Positions 8,613 to 16,881 of a DNA stretch of 64,000 nucleotides are shown here, one piece after another. The notes beneath the pieces were generated by a model. It had not been told where the DNA came from. It searched no databases and was given only the letters and a program-made list of their open reading frames with translations. Both the position numbers and the translations under genes were made by a program. Each line of letters begins with the position of its first letter. Position 1 is the stretch's first letter. The DNA comes from Chryseobacterium wanjuense (GTDB lineage: Bacteria; Bacteroidota; Bacteroidia; Flavobacteriales; Weeksellaceae), in contig NZ_FOIU01000003.1 of the NCBI RefSeq assembly GCF_900111495.1, positions 124,001 through 188,000 on the forward strand. The letters run 5' to 3'.

Positions 8613-8645
8613 GCGGCGGGTTCGAATGAACCCGCCGCTTTTTTA
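8613..8645. terminator. Strong GC hairpin between lectin and MFS genes
   Basis: GCGGCGGGTTC pairs with GAACCCGCCGC around a 4-nt loop and is followed by TTTTTTATT. It terminates the lectin transcript and overlaps the stop of the convergent MFS gene. Confidence 0.85.
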
Positions 8646-9845
8646 TTGGTCACAAGAAACACATTCTGTTGCAATTTCTTCTTTATCAATCGTTTGCGAA
8701 CCGTATAAATATTTATATCTCACGGCAATAACAAGACCTATGGAAGTCATTCCCACTCCTACAAGCGATGGATAATTAAATGAGAATCCGTGTTCCAAAG
8801 GAATTCCGCCTAAGAAAGCTCCCATCGCATTGGCAATATTAAAAGCCGCCTGCATAAACGCCGCTGCCATCATTTCACTTTTCGGTGCCGCTTTCATCAT
8901 CATAATATTGATTGGTGCCGCCACAGACATCGATAATGCCCCGCAAATGAAGGTAAGAGCCAACGCAATATTTTGATATTCGGAAAGGAAAAATACTCCT
9001 GCCAAAGAAATCATCATTAAAAAAAGCAATAAAGCACACGTTTTTTCAGGGCTTAAACGATCTGATAAATATCCTCCGACCAGATTTCCCACCACCATTC
9101 CGCCTCCTGCAAGAATCATTACATAAGCCATCTGACTTTCTTTAATTCCTGAAATCACCGTCATTAAAGGGGTAATGTAACTGAACCATGTGAAAAGTCC
9201 ACCGAAACCAATTGCCGTAATCATCAGAACCAGCCAGGCTTGTTTTCTCTTCAGAAATTTCAATTCTTCCATAAAATGGGTGTCCTGATTGGTTTCCAAC
9301 ACCGGAAGCCAGAGTTTTAAAAACAATAAAGCCAATAATCCGATCACCGCAACAATTACAAAATACCATCGCCAGTGAAAAGTATGCCCAATATATGTCA
9401 CCAAAGGAACCATCGCCAGATTAGCGATTGTAAGTCCGGTGAACATCAGTGAAATATAAAATGCTTCCTTCCCTTTTCCGGCCATTCTCGCCGCTACTAC
9501 AGTTCCTACTCCGAAAAAAGCTCCGTGAGGAAGCCCGGAAAGAAATCTGATAATCAGCATGGTTGTATAATCCGGTGCAACAGCTGATAATGCATTAAAC
9601 AATGTAAAAATCATCATCAATGCCATCAAAACTTTTTTCGGTGGAAACTTCACAGAATATCCAATAAGAATTGGCGCTCCGATCACTACACCTAAAGCAT
9701 ACGCAGAAATCAAATGCCCCGCTTCGGGAATCGAAATCTGCAGAGATCTTGCCACATCCGGCAATAATCCCATCACTGTAAACTCTGTCGTCCCTATTCC
9801 CAAACCGCCTATCGCCAACGGTATAATTCGTTTATCTATCCCCAT
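8643..9845 (-). CDS. MFS efflux transporter (DHA1/AraJ-like)
   Basis: 400 aa with about 12 hydrophobic segments. The first is IIPLAIGGLGIGTTEFTVMG, followed by the loop sequence MGLLPDVARSLQIS. GAPILIGYSVKFPPKKVL corresponds to the MFS 2-3 loop and FLSGLPHGAFFGVG to motif C-like helix 4-5. The pattern matches the DHA1 drug/sugar efflux group (AraJ, YdhP). Divergent from an AraC-type regulator across a 146-nt gap, which suggests control by it. Substrate unknown. Confidence 0.88.
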   Translation of the reverse strand: MGIDKRIIPLAIGGLGIGTTEFTVMGLLPDVARSLQISIPEAGHLISAYALGVVIGAPILIGYSVKFPPKKVLMALMMIFTLFNALSAVAPDYTTMLIIRFLSGLPHGAFFGVGTVVAARMAGKGKEAFYISLMFTGLTIANLAMVPLVTYIGHTFHWRWYFVIVAVIGLLALLFLKLWLPVLETNQDTHFMEELKFLKRKQAWLVLMITAIGFGGLFTWFSYITPLMTVISGIKESQMAYVMILAGGGMVVGNLVGGYLSDRLSPEKTCALLLFLMMISLAGVFFLSEYQNIALALTFICGALSMSVAAPINIMMMKAAPKSEMMAAAFMQAAFNIANAMGAFLGGIPLEHGFSFNYPSLVGVGMTSIGLVIAVRYKYLYGSQTIDKEEIATECVSCDQ

Positions 9846-9926
9846 TTTAAAGTTCCGTTATTTGTTTCTTCTTTTAAAAGGCAAATTTCGATAGAAATTG
9901 TCATTTATACTTTAACTTTAATGATC

Positions 9927-9934
9927 TATTTTTG
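9927..9934 (+). promoter_or_regulatory. -7 element in the MFS/AraC intergenic region
   Basis: TATTTTTG fits TAnnTTTG 57 nt before the AraC-type start. The nearest upstream TTG is 26 nt away, longer than the usual 17-23, so support is weak. Confidence 0.3.
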
Positions 9935-9991
9935 CTCTATATTAACCTTTTTAATTAATTTTGAACTAAATTTCAATCAAAACAGAACCTA

Positions 9992-10843
9992 ATGAAAATC
10001 CAGAAAGAAATCATTGAATTTGAAGAAGACAAATCTTTCAAACTGTTTTCTCCTTCCCTGAAAAATTGTTTTTTCTGGCATTATCACCCTGAAATTGAAC
10101 TCGTTTATGTAGAAGCGTCCAATGGAATCCGGCATGTTGGGAAGAATATATCCGATTTTAAGGAAAGTGATCTGTTGTTAATCGGTTCTAATGTTCCTCA
10201 TCTTAATTTCGATTACAAAATTCAAACGGAATGCAGACAATTGGTTCTGCAAATGCGCGAAAACTTCCTGCAGGATCTTATCTTTCCTATTCCTGAATTT
10301 GAAAATATTAAAAAACTTCTGGACCGTTCTTATCTCGGACTGTCATTTTCGGGTGAAACGAAAAAACTTGTAGTTGAAAAACTTCATCATATAAAAGATG
10401 AAAATTCCTTCAAATCTTTTATCGGTTTAATTGAAATTTTACAGATTCTTGCCCATTCCACTGAAGTGAAAGAATTAAACAATGAAGACACCAGAATCAA
10501 ATGGTTCCTGAATGATAAAATCCGGATGGGAACGATCTACGACTACATTCACGAAAATTATGATAAAAAAACAAACGTAAACGAAATTGCTGAAATGGTA
10601 AGTCTAAGCACTCCTGCTTTTTGCAGGTATTTCAAGAAACAAACCAATATGACCTTCACCGATTTTGTAAATACTTACAGAATTAATCAGGCAAAATTAT
10701 TGCTTTTACAGAATTCCTGCGTGACGGAGGTTTGCTTTCAGGTGGGTTTTGACAGCCTTTCTTATTTTAATAAATTGTTTAAAAAATATATTGGAGAGAC
10801 GCCTTCTGCATTTAAGAAAAAGCATTTGAGTAAGGTTAAATAG
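9992..10843 (+). CDS. AraC-family transcriptional regulator
   Basis: 283 aa. The N-terminal cupin-like sensing domain has WHYHPEIELVYVE and then HVGKNISDFKESDLLLIGSNVPH. The C-terminal double HTH (about 180-280) has VNEIAEMVSLSTPAFCRYFK and VCFQVGFDSLSYFNKLFKKYIGETPSAFKK, the standard AraC signature. It is likely to respond to a small molecule and to control the divergent MFS gene. The target is inferred from gene order only. Confidence 0.9.
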   Translation: MKIQKEIIEFEEDKSFKLFSPSLKNCFFWHYHPEIELVYVEASNGIRHVGKNISDFKESDLLLIGSNVPHLNFDYKIQTECRQLVLQMRENFLQDLIFPIPEFENIKKLLDRSYLGLSFSGETKKLVVEKLHHIKDENSFKSFIGLIEILQILAHSTEVKELNNEDTRIKWFLNDKIRMGTIYDYIHENYDKKTNVNEIAEMVSLSTPAFCRYFKKQTNMTFTDFVNTYRINQAKLLLLQNSCVTEVCFQVGFDSLSYFNKLFKKYIGETPSAFKKKHLSKVK

Positions 10844-10960
10844 TTTATTTCTTTCGCAGAATTTCTCTCGCAGATGTTTGCGTTATCTTTTAAAAATAAA
10901 TTAAAAATCTGCTAAATCTGCAAGAATACTTCGTTGCTTCACTCTTCCCAATGACAAAAA

Positions 10961-10987
10961 AAATCGCTTCAAAAATTGAAGCGATTT
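10961..10987 (-). terminator. lipA terminator
   Basis: AAATCGCTTCAA and TTGAAGCGATTT form a 12-bp perfect stem with an aaa loop just beyond the lipA stop. T-runs follow in the minus direction. Confidence 0.8.
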
Positions 10988-10992
10988 ATATT

Positions 10993-11859
10993 TTAATGAA
11001 TATGTTTTTCTGCGTGGTAAGAACTTCTCACCAAAGGCGAACTTTCAACATGTCTGAAGCCTAAGCTTCTTGCAAAATCCCCGAATTCATCGAACTCTTC
11101 CGGCGTGATGAATTTTTTCACAGGTAAATGCTTTTTGGTTGGCTGTAAATATTGACCTAAAGTGATCACATCTACATTCGCATTTCTGATGTCTTCAATC
11201 GTCTGGAAAACTTCATCTTTATTTTCACCCAAACCAAGCATTACTCCGGTTTTTGTTCTTCTTTGTCCGGCTTCTTTCAGGTATCTCAACACCTCAAGGC
11301 TTCTTTCGTATTTTGCCTGGATTCTCACTTCTCTTGTCAAGCGTTTTACCGTTTCCATATTGTGGGAAATCACTTCCGGAGCTACTTCTACCAATCTGTC
11401 AAGATGTTTTGTAATTCCCTGGAAATCCGGAATCAAAGTTTCCATGGTAGTTCCCGGAGAAATTCTTCTTACGGCATTTACCGTTTCGCCCCAAAGGATG
11501 GAACCCATGTCTTTCAAATCATCACGGTCTACCGATGTAAGAACCGCGTGTTTGATTTTCATTAATTTGATCGAGCGTGCCACTTTTTCAGGTTCATCCC
11601 AGTTGACATCAAGCGGCTTTCCGGTTTTTACCCCACAAAATCCACAGCTTCTTGTACAGATATTTCCTAAAATCATGAAAGTTGCTGTTCCCTCTCCCCA
11701 ACATTCGCCCATATTCGGGCAGCTTCCGCTTTGGCAAATTGTATTTAATTTATATTTATCAACCAAAGATCTTAATTCTCTGTAATTCTTTCCGGTAGGA
11801 AGTTTTACACGAATCCATTTTGGTTTTTGAACGGTAGTATCTTGAACTAGATTTTCCAT
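10993..11859 (-). CDS. lipA: Lipoyl synthase
   Basis: 288 aa, the usual length. A radical-SAM enzyme that inserts two sulfurs into octanoyl-lipoyl domains of 2-oxoacid dehydrogenases and the glycine cleavage H protein. Both cluster motifs are present: the auxiliary cluster [12 protein letters not shown] (Cys42, 47, 53) and the radical-[11 protein letters not shown] (Cys68, 72, 75). The C-terminal [16 protein letters not shown] holds the auxiliary-cluster serine. Monocistronic, with a clear promoter and terminator. Cytoplasmic. Confidence 0.97.
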   Translation of the reverse strand: MENLVQDTTVQKPKWIRVKLPTGKNYRELRSLVDKYKLNTICQSGSCPNMGECWGEGTATFMILGNICTRSCGFCGVKTGKPLDVNWDEPEKVARSIKLMKIKHAVLTSVDRDDLKDMGSILWGETVNAVRRISPGTTMETLIPDFQGITKHLDRLVEVAPEVISHNMETVKRLTREVRIQAKYERSLEVLRYLKEAGQRRTKTGVMLGLGENKDEVFQTIEDIRNANVDVITLGQYLQPTKKHLPVKKFITPEEFDEFGDFARSLGFRHVESSPLVRSSYHAEKHIH

Positions 11860-11879
11860 TTATTTCTCAAATTGAGGTT

Positions 11880-11908
11880 CAAAGTTAGTGATTTTTTTAT
11901 CGAAACAA
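11880..11908 (-). promoter_or_regulatory. lipA promoter
   Basis: On the minus strand TTG (11908-11906), an 18-nt spacer and TAACTTTG (11887-11880) match the Bacteroidota consensus. The start codon is about 20 nt downstream. Confidence 0.65.
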
Positions 11909-11967
11909 TCAAAGACAGACATTGATGAAACATATAATTTTGTAATTTTAAACCACAATAATTTCTC

Positions 11968-12600
11968 ATGAAGACGATATTCTGCTTTCTATCTATTATT
12001 TTCAGTACATTTTGTTTTGCACAAAAAGAATTTCAGCCGGCAGGTTCAACAATAATAGAATCTGTTGACGGTGATTTGGATGGCGATAAAATTCCTGAAA
12101 AAGTTATCATTTATAATACAAAAGATACGACCGATTTTGGAAACATCCGCGAAATTCAGATTCTGAAAAATTTTAATGGAAAATGGAAAATTTTAGAAAA
12201 ATCCAGAAACACTATCCTTGAAAGCAACAGCGGCGGAATGATGGGCGATCCTTATGGTGATACGAAAATCGAAAAAGGAATTTTAATCATTTCACAATAC
12301 GGCGGAAGCAGCTGGAAATGGGGATATACGGATAAATATAGGTTTCAGAACGGGCATTTTGAATTAATTGGTTATGATTCCACTTACGGAAAGCCAGAAG
12401 AATATTTTTCAAGTGTAGAATTTAATCTTTCAACAGGACAGCTTAATTTTGAAAAAGAAGTGGAAAATACCGCTGAATACGGGAAATCTAAAAAGGAAAC
12501 TTACATTAAAAAAGGGCTGAAAATTGATCTTCAAAACAGAAATCAGAAGGAGCAAAGAAAAATTACGCTTCCGAAGACGAAGGAGGATGTTTATTTGTGA
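11968..12600 (+). CDS. Secreted hypothetical protein, repeat-protein-like
   Basis: 210 aa with a signal peptide ending in CFAQKEF (about residue 19). The mature part starts with an Asp-rich segment VDGDLDGDKIPEKVIIYN, which resembles the FG-GAP/dockerin-like calcium loops seen in periplasmic proteins that compute 'net energy gain'-type beta structure. It continues with alternating beta strands (IREIQILKNFNGKWKILEKS, KGILIISQYGGSSWKWGYTDKYRF). No catalytic motif is recognisable. A -7-like TAATTTTG sits at 11935-11942. Function unknown. Confidence 0.6.
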   Translation: MKTIFCFLSIIFSTFCFAQKEFQPAGSTIIESVDGDLDGDKIPEKVIIYNTKDTTDFGNIREIQILKNFNGKWKILEKSRNTILESNSGGMMGDPYGDTKIEKGILIISQYGGSSWKWGYTDKYRFQNGHFELIGYDSTYGKPEEYFSSVEFNLSTGQLNFEKEVENTAEYGKSKKETYIKKGLKIDLQNRNQKEQRKITLPKTKEDVYL

Positions 12601-12726
12601 CTTGAACAATTTGTTTTAAAATATATTGTTGAGATTCTTACGAAAAGACAAAATTTCGTTTATAAAATCTACATTTGGATGACATTCTTATGAAAGAAGA
12701 ATGTAAACTAATAAGCTATTGAAACT

Positions 12727-12756
12727 CTGTTGACATCCTTTCAGGATGACAAACAG
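12727..12756. repeat. Short hairpin with GTCATCCT motif
   Basis: CTGTTGACATCCT and AGGATGACAAACAG form an imperfect stem around ttc, convergent between the hypothetical gene and the sigma-factor gene. It shares the GACATCCT/AGGATGAC core with the larger inverted repeats at 24556 and 56551. Confidence 0.5.
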
Positions 12757-12786
12757 TGCATTTAAAATTGTTTGTAAAAGAAAAAA

Positions 12787-13347
12787 TTAATTGTCCTCAA
12801 ACTCATTATTTTTCAACAATTCAGCTAAGACTTTTTTGGCTCGCATTACCCGAACTTTGGTATTGGCAACGGAAATTCCGAGTTCTTCGGCGATTTCTTT
12901 GATGCTCTTTTCCTCAAAAAATCTTAATTTGATAATATCCTGATAATTAGCGTCTAAAGATTCGATGGTTTTGATGATTTTCTTTTGTTCTTCCGCGGAA
13001 ATCATTAATTCTTCCGGAGATTTTGCAAACTGATTTTTTACTTCATCCAAGTTTTCTGTAGGATCCTGATTTTCACGGCTTTTTCTTCTCCAAAAATCGA
13101 TAATGGTATTTTGGGCAATCGTTAAAACCCAGGTTTTAAATTGGAAATGAGGATCATACATATCCAGTTTCGACAAGACTTTTGAAAAAACATTCACTGT
13201 AATTTCATCTGCATCATTTTCATCCTTCACTTTTTTCATGACAAAAGAAAAAACATCAACCCAAAAGATGTTGATGAGCTTGGTCTGAGCTTTCTGGTCT
13301 TTTTCCTTTGCTTTGCCGATGAGCAGGAATAGTTGTTCGTCGTTCAT
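12787..13347 (-). CDS. ECF-type RNA polymerase sigma factor
   Basis: About 186 aa if started at MNDEQLFLLI (13347). An in-frame ATG three codons upstream is also possible. Sigma region 2 shows FWVDVFSFVMKKVKDENDADEI and FKTWVLTIAQNTIIDFWRR. Region 4 shows DANYQDIIKLRFFEEKSIKEIAEELGISVANTKVRVMRAKK. No anti-sigma gene is adjacent, so its control is not visible here. Likely activates an envelope or stress regulon. Confidence 0.9.
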   Translation of the reverse strand: MNDEQLFLLIGKAKEKDQKAQTKLINIFWVDVFSFVMKKVKDENDADEITVNVFSKVLSKLDMYDPHFQFKTWVLTIAQNTIIDFWRRKSRENQDPTENLDEVKNQFAKSPEELMISAEEQKKIIKTIESLDANYQDIIKLRFFEEKSIKEIAEELGISVANTKVRVMRAKKVLAELLKNNEFEDN

Positions 13348-13442
13348 GTATAACAAATATAGTTGATTTTGGGCGAAAAGACAAGATGTGGGTTTATTTT
13401 AACGCAAAGAGTACAAAGGTTTTTGTTACAATTGTTGTGCCT

Positions 13443-13480
13443 ATTTTTCGTTCGCAAAGGCGGTTCACTCAGCAAAGAAA
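13443..13480. repeat. Intergenic relic repeat, copy 1
   Basis: The segment tttttcgttcgcaaaggcg followed by gttcactcagcaaa recurs nearly unchanged at 54549-54583, 41 kb away. Neither copy is in a gene. Confidence 0.6.
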
Positions 13481-13556
13481 TAGCAGTTCGTTTGTCATCC
13501 TGAAACCATTAGTCAAAGGATCTAAACTTCATTAAAATTTGGTAATTATACCGTCA

Positions 13557-14336
13557 TCAATATAGACTAAGCTCAATCGGATTATAATTTTTTTCTGCTT
13601 TTATAGCATTTTGTTTCATATATTCACGATCTTCTGCATTTTCTATAAACTGCTCATTTAATCTTAATTTTCCAGCAAGTCTATTTTTAAAAATTTCTGC
13701 CACTTTTTCTTTTGTTAAATTTTTCACATTGGTTGCATTGTTAGCAGATTTGCAAGTATACTTTCTTTTTCTAAAGGCGTAAAGTGTGTAATGATAATCA
13801 TCTTTAGTATCATACACTTCAGCAATTAAACCCGGCAAACCGTTGAATTTATATGGTCCAAATTGAAATGGAATCTCAGAAGCAAACCAAGCTATCCAAG
13901 TTCTTCCATATTTAGTGGCTTCTGCTCTTTGGCATTTATATCCTGCTATCGTTTTAAATTCATTTTTAATTTTCCAATTAATATTATTTGGTTCTTCATA
14001 ACCAAAATAAGCATAATTAATTTCATCGGTTACATACAATTTTGCTGATGTAGTCCCAATATAACCACGAAAATCTGTGTTATATTTCATAGCTTCCTCA
14101 AGTGTATTAAGTTTTTTTTCAACCAAGAGAGAATCTGATATGTATCTATGTAAATCTTTAAAAAAAGAAGATTTTTCATTAATAAGTAGCGCGAAAGTTG
14201 TTTCTTTTTTATAGTTATTGGCATTAGAAAGTTTATAATTGAGCTTATAATCTGCTTCATACACCACATCAAATTTTTTCTGAGAAAAAATGATTGCTAC
14301 GATTAATAAGTGAAATAAAATAATGATTTTTTTCAT
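13557..14336 (-). CDS. GLPGLI family secreted protein
   Basis: 259 aa with a signal peptide (about 1-19, ending in IIFSQKK). It contains the family-defining motif as FNGLPGLIAEVYD, preceded by GYKCQRAEATKYGRTWIAWFA, which is the usual context in this Bacteroidota-only family (TIGR01200). It ends in YNPIELSLY. Members are secreted or outer-membrane associated, and their biochemical role is not established. It lies 57 nt downstream of the small Cys-containing secreted peptide gene, with a hairpin between them. Confidence 0.9.
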   Translation of the reverse strand: MKKIIILFHLLIVAIIFSQKKFDVVYEADYKLNYKLSNANNYKKETTFALLINEKSSFFKDLHRYISDSLLVEKKLNTLEEAMKYNTDFRGYIGTTSAKLYVTDEINYAYFGYEEPNNINWKIKNEFKTIAGYKCQRAEATKYGRTWIAWFASEIPFQFGPYKFNGLPGLIAEVYDTKDDYHYTLYAFRKRKYTCKSANNATNVKNLTKEKVAEIFKNRLAGKLRLNEQFIENAEDREYMKQNAIKAEKNYNPIELSLY

Positions 14337-14360
14337 TTTAATATTTTATTGGTAAAATAA

Positions 14361-14388
14361 AAAAGACCGCCAATACTTGACGGTCAAC
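14361..14388 (-). terminator. Hairpin between small peptide and GLPGLI gene
   Basis: GACCGCCAA and TTGACGGTC form a 9-bp stem (one wobble in RNA) with a tac loop. It is followed in the minus direction by an A/T tract, so the two genes may be partly uncoupled. Confidence 0.6.
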
Positions 14389-14393
14389 ATTTT

Positions 14394-14603
14394 TTAATGG
14401 TAGTAGATGTGAATAACAACCGCACCTGCATTAGGGCAATTTTCGCCATTAACATCAGCTAGAAAATTAGAAAGCTGATCCAAAGACATATTATCCGCAA
14501 TTGTTTGACTTACCTGAACAACTTTTCCACAAGAAGTTCTGAATGGGAATGCACTAACAATACCAGCAACTAATAAAGCGCCGAGTAATAAACTTTTTTT
14601 CAT
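14394..14603 (-). CDS. Small secreted Cys-containing peptide, unknown
   Basis: 69 aa. A clear signal peptide (MKKSLLLGALLVAGIVSAFP) leaves a mature product of about 50 residues with two cysteines (SCGK and ENCPN) that could form one disulfide, and a C-terminal VVIHIYYH. I do not recognise the family. It has its own good promoter and a downstream hairpin, and is divergent from an XRE regulator. Possible roles are a secreted signalling or antimicrobial peptide or a small envelope protein. No processing or immunity gene is evident. Confidence 0.7.
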   Translation of the reverse strand: MKKSLLLGALLVAGIVSAFPFRTSCGKVVQVSQTIADNMSLDQLSNFLADVNGENCPNAGAVVIHIYYH

Positions 14604-14630
14604 AATTGTTTTTTTAATTTGTTTCTATTG

Positions 14631-14663
14631 CAAATATATACAATTAGGGATTGAATACTTCAA
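14631..14663 (-). promoter_or_regulatory. Promoter of the small secreted peptide
   Basis: TTG (14663-14661), a 22-nt spacer and TATATTTG (14638-14631) on the minus strand match the Bacteroidota promoter. The ATG follows about 28 nt downstream. Confidence 0.55.
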
Positions 14664-14737
14664 TCAAAAGTGAATAAAATTCATTCAATTTTGAACAAAT
14701 TTCAAAAGCATCAAACTTTTTAAATGAGATAAAAAAC

Positions 14738-14745
14738 TATATTTG
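14738..14745 (+). promoter_or_regulatory. -7 element for the XRE gene
   Basis: TATATTTG lies 14 nt upstream of the ATG at 14759. No TTG is found at -33. The short distance implies a very short leader. Confidence 0.45.
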
Positions 14746-14758
14746 TAATAAAAAAATA

Positions 14759-15163
14759 ATGAACCTTTCAGATAAATTATTTACGACCCGCACCGCAAAA
14801 AAACTTTCTAAGCAGGAAGTTGCCGATCTATTGGGAATGGATGTTACCACGTATGGAAGAGTGGAAGCCGGAAAAAGAAATCTTGAAATCGATAAGCTGA
14901 AACTTTTACCCGAAACTTTAGGCATTAAAGCGGAAGAAATATTAGACTTACTGGAAATTGATAAGGGAACAACTTTCAATATAACCAATAGTGAAAATGC
15001 AACCAGTAATGGAATTGGAAATATTGAAAACTTTTATAATGAAAATAAGGATGCATTGGCTGAAATAAAAAAACTTTATACCGAACTTCTACAACAGAAA
15101 GACAGTATGATCGACTATCTGAAAAAGGAAAACGAAGAGCTAAAAAATCTTCTTAAAAAATAA
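14759..15163 (+). CDS. XRE-family HTH regulator with coiled-coil tail
   Basis: 134 aa. The N-terminal HTH_XRE domain (about 1-65) reads TAKKLSKQEVADLLGMDVTTYGRVEAGKRNLEIDKLKLL. The linker TFNITNSENATSNGIGNIENFYN is followed by a heptad-rich coiled coil (about 95-134) ending EELKNLLKK, probably for dimerisation. This HTH + short coiled coil form is frequent in Flavobacteriia. It is divergent from the small secreted peptide, which it might regulate; that is inference. Confidence 0.85.
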   Translation: MNLSDKLFTTRTAKKLSKQEVADLLGMDVTTYGRVEAGKRNLEIDKLKLLPETLGIKAEEILDLLEIDKGTTFNITNSENATSNGIGNIENFYNENKDALAEIKKLYTELLQQKDSMIDYLKKENEELKNLLKK

Positions 15164-15190
15164 ACAAAGCGGTTATTCTATACCGTATTC

Positions 15191-15223
15191 AAACCTTATA
15201 GGTTTTTGAAATCTATAAGGTTT
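15191..15223 (+). terminator. AACCT/AGGTT hairpin terminator
   Basis: AAACCTTATAGGTTT, a TTG loop and AAATCTATAAGGTTT form a near-perfect stem 28 nt after the XRE stop. Same family as 1507, 61059 and 62852. Confidence 0.7.
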
Positions 15224-15310
15224 AGACCATCAGTCTATATTCAGAAAGACAAACTTTAGCATTAAGAATTCCCTTTTGTGCTTTTCCACTCTTTATAACC
15301 CCGAATTTCT

Positions 15311-15318
15311 TATCTTTG
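15311..15318 (+). promoter_or_regulatory. tyrS -7 element
   Basis: TATCTTTG is found 26 nt before the tyrS ATG. No well-placed TTG is seen. Confidence 0.4.
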
Positions 15319-15344
15319 CACATTAAATTTTAAAGCAGAAAATA

Positions 15345-16640
15345 ATGAACTCTTTTATTGAAGAACTGAAATGGCGCGGGCTTTTTGCCGACATGATGCC
15401 CGGAACGGACGAACAACTGGATAAGGAAATGACGACTGCCTATATCGGTTTCGACCCAACTGCAGATTCTTTACATATCGGAAGTCTTATTCAGATAAAA
15501 ATTTTGGCTCACTTTCAACAGCACGGTCATAAGCCAATCGCGTTGGTGGGCGGTGCTACAGGAATGATCGGTGATCCGTCGGGAAAATCTGCCGAGAGAA
15601 ATCTTTTGGACGAAGAAACGCTTTTACATTATGTTGACTGTTTAAAAAACCAACTTTCAAGATTTTTGGATTTTTCCGGAAATGAGCCCAACAAGGCTGA
15701 ATTGGTGAACAATTACGACTGGATGAAAAATATTTCTTTCCTTGATTTTGCTAAAAATGTAGGGAAAAATATTACTGTCAATTATATGATGGCGAAAGAT
15801 TCTGTGAAGAAAAGACTTTCAGGTGAAGCGGGTGTTGACGGGATGAGCTTTACGGAATTTACCTATCAGTTAATCCAAGGGTACGATTTTTTACATCTAT
15901 ACCAAAATAATAATGTAAGGCTTCAGATGGGAGGTTCTGACCAGTGGGGAAATATCACGACCGGAACAGAACTGATCCGTAGAAAAGCTCAGGGAGAGGC
16001 ATTTGCATTGACCGTTCCTTTGATCACAAAAGCTGACGGCTCGAAATTCGGGAAGTCTGAAAGTGGGGAAAATTACTGGCTCGACAAAAAGAAAACTTCA
16101 CCTTATAAATTTTACCAATTCTGGCGAAACGCTAAAGATGAAGATGCTGAAAGATTTATTAAATTCTATACATTTTTAAGTAAAGAAGAAATCGAAACTT
16201 TAGTTGCTGAGCATAAAACAGCTGAACATGAATGGAAACTTCAAAAAAGACTGGCTGAAGAAATTACAGTTTGGGTTCATGGAAGAGAAGAATATGAAAA
16301 GGCATTAAAGGCTTCGGAAATTCTTTTCGGACGCTCTACAGCAGAGGATTTGGTAAGTCTTGATGAGGAAACTTTCCTGGATGTTTTTGACGGAGTTTCT
16401 CAAAAAGAAGTGGCAAAAGCAGAGGTTATAGGAGCCAATATTGTGGATCTTCTTGTTGAAAAATCCGGATTTTTAAAATCTAAAAGTGAGGCGCAAAGAG
16501 AACTGAAAGGAAATTCAATCTCTGTAAACAAAGAAAAGGTAAATGATACTTTTGTCGCTACTGAAAATGATTTGATTAATGATAAATTTTTGGTGCTTCA
16601 AAAAGGGAAAAAGAATTACTTTATTGTTAGAGTTGTTTAG
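15345..16640 (+). CDS. tyrS: Tyrosyl-tRNA synthetase
   Basis: 431 aa, standard for bacterial TyrRS. Class I signature HIGS at residues 44-47 ([16 protein letters not shown]), the tyrosine pocket [14 protein letters not shown], and the KMSKS-equivalent KFGKS. The C-terminal S4 RNA-binding domain (about 360-431) has [18 protein letters not shown]. It charges tRNA-Tyr in the cytoplasm. It ends in a strong terminator whose sequence reappears downstream of a surface-protein paralogue. Confidence 0.97.
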   Translation: MNSFIEELKWRGLFADMMPGTDEQLDKEMTTAYIGFDPTADSLHIGSLIQIKILAHFQQHGHKPIALVGGATGMIGDPSGKSAERNLLDEETLLHYVDCLKNQLSRFLDFSGNEPNKAELVNNYDWMKNISFLDFAKNVGKNITVNYMMAKDSVKKRLSGEAGVDGMSFTEFTYQLIQGYDFLHLYQNNNVRLQMGGSDQWGNITTGTELIRRKAQGEAFALTVPLITKADGSKFGKSESGENYWLDKKKTSPYKFYQFWRNAKDEDAERFIKFYTFLSKEEIETLVAEHKTAEHEWKLQKRLAEEITVWVHGREEYEKALKASEILFGRSTAEDLVSLDEETFLDVFDGVSQKEVAKAEVIGANIVDLLVEKSGFLKSKSEAQRELKGNSISVNKEKVNDTFVATENDLINDKFLVLQKGKKNYFIVRVV

Positions 16641-16670
16641 TAAAACTTTAAACAAAAATTTTAAATAAAT

Positions 16671-16703
16671 AAAAACCGTCCGGGAAATCCTGACGGTTTT
16701 TTT
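16671..16703 (+). terminator. tyrS terminator (start of duplicated segment)
   Basis: AAAAACCGTC pairs with GACGGTTTTTTT. The same hairpin plus the next ~50 nt (gatgaga...taagatttgtatcaacac, ttgttaaacatt) recurs at 18973-19050. Confidence 0.8.
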
Positions 16704-16881
16704 GATGAGATAAGATTTGTATCAACACTTGTTAAACATTCATTAAAAAAATATTTTTATATAAATATGGTTTCCTTACTTTGAACAATAGTATTAGTAT
16801 TTTTTTTCATCATTGTTATAAGTCTGTCCGTTTCAGGAAACCTGATTGTAATACAGATGTTTGATTATTAATACTGCTTTA
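16704..16881. other. Duplicated 3' flank of surface-protein paralogue 3
   Basis: AT-rich spacer without a gene. It is recognisably similar to 19000-19203: shared taagatttgtatcaacac, then ttgttaaacatt, a gtttcc segment, caggaaacc and a final ttattaata before the stop codon. It marks the edge of a tandem segmental duplication. Confidence 0.6.

Noticed and set aside
8643..10843. Lectin-MFS-AraC as one glycan-uptake system
   Set aside because: The lectin and MFS genes are convergent with a strong terminator between them, and the MFS protein resembles efflux rather than uptake transporters.
11162..11785. 207-codon open frame opposite lipA
   Set aside because: Antisense of conserved lipA coding sequence with both cluster motifs on the other strand.
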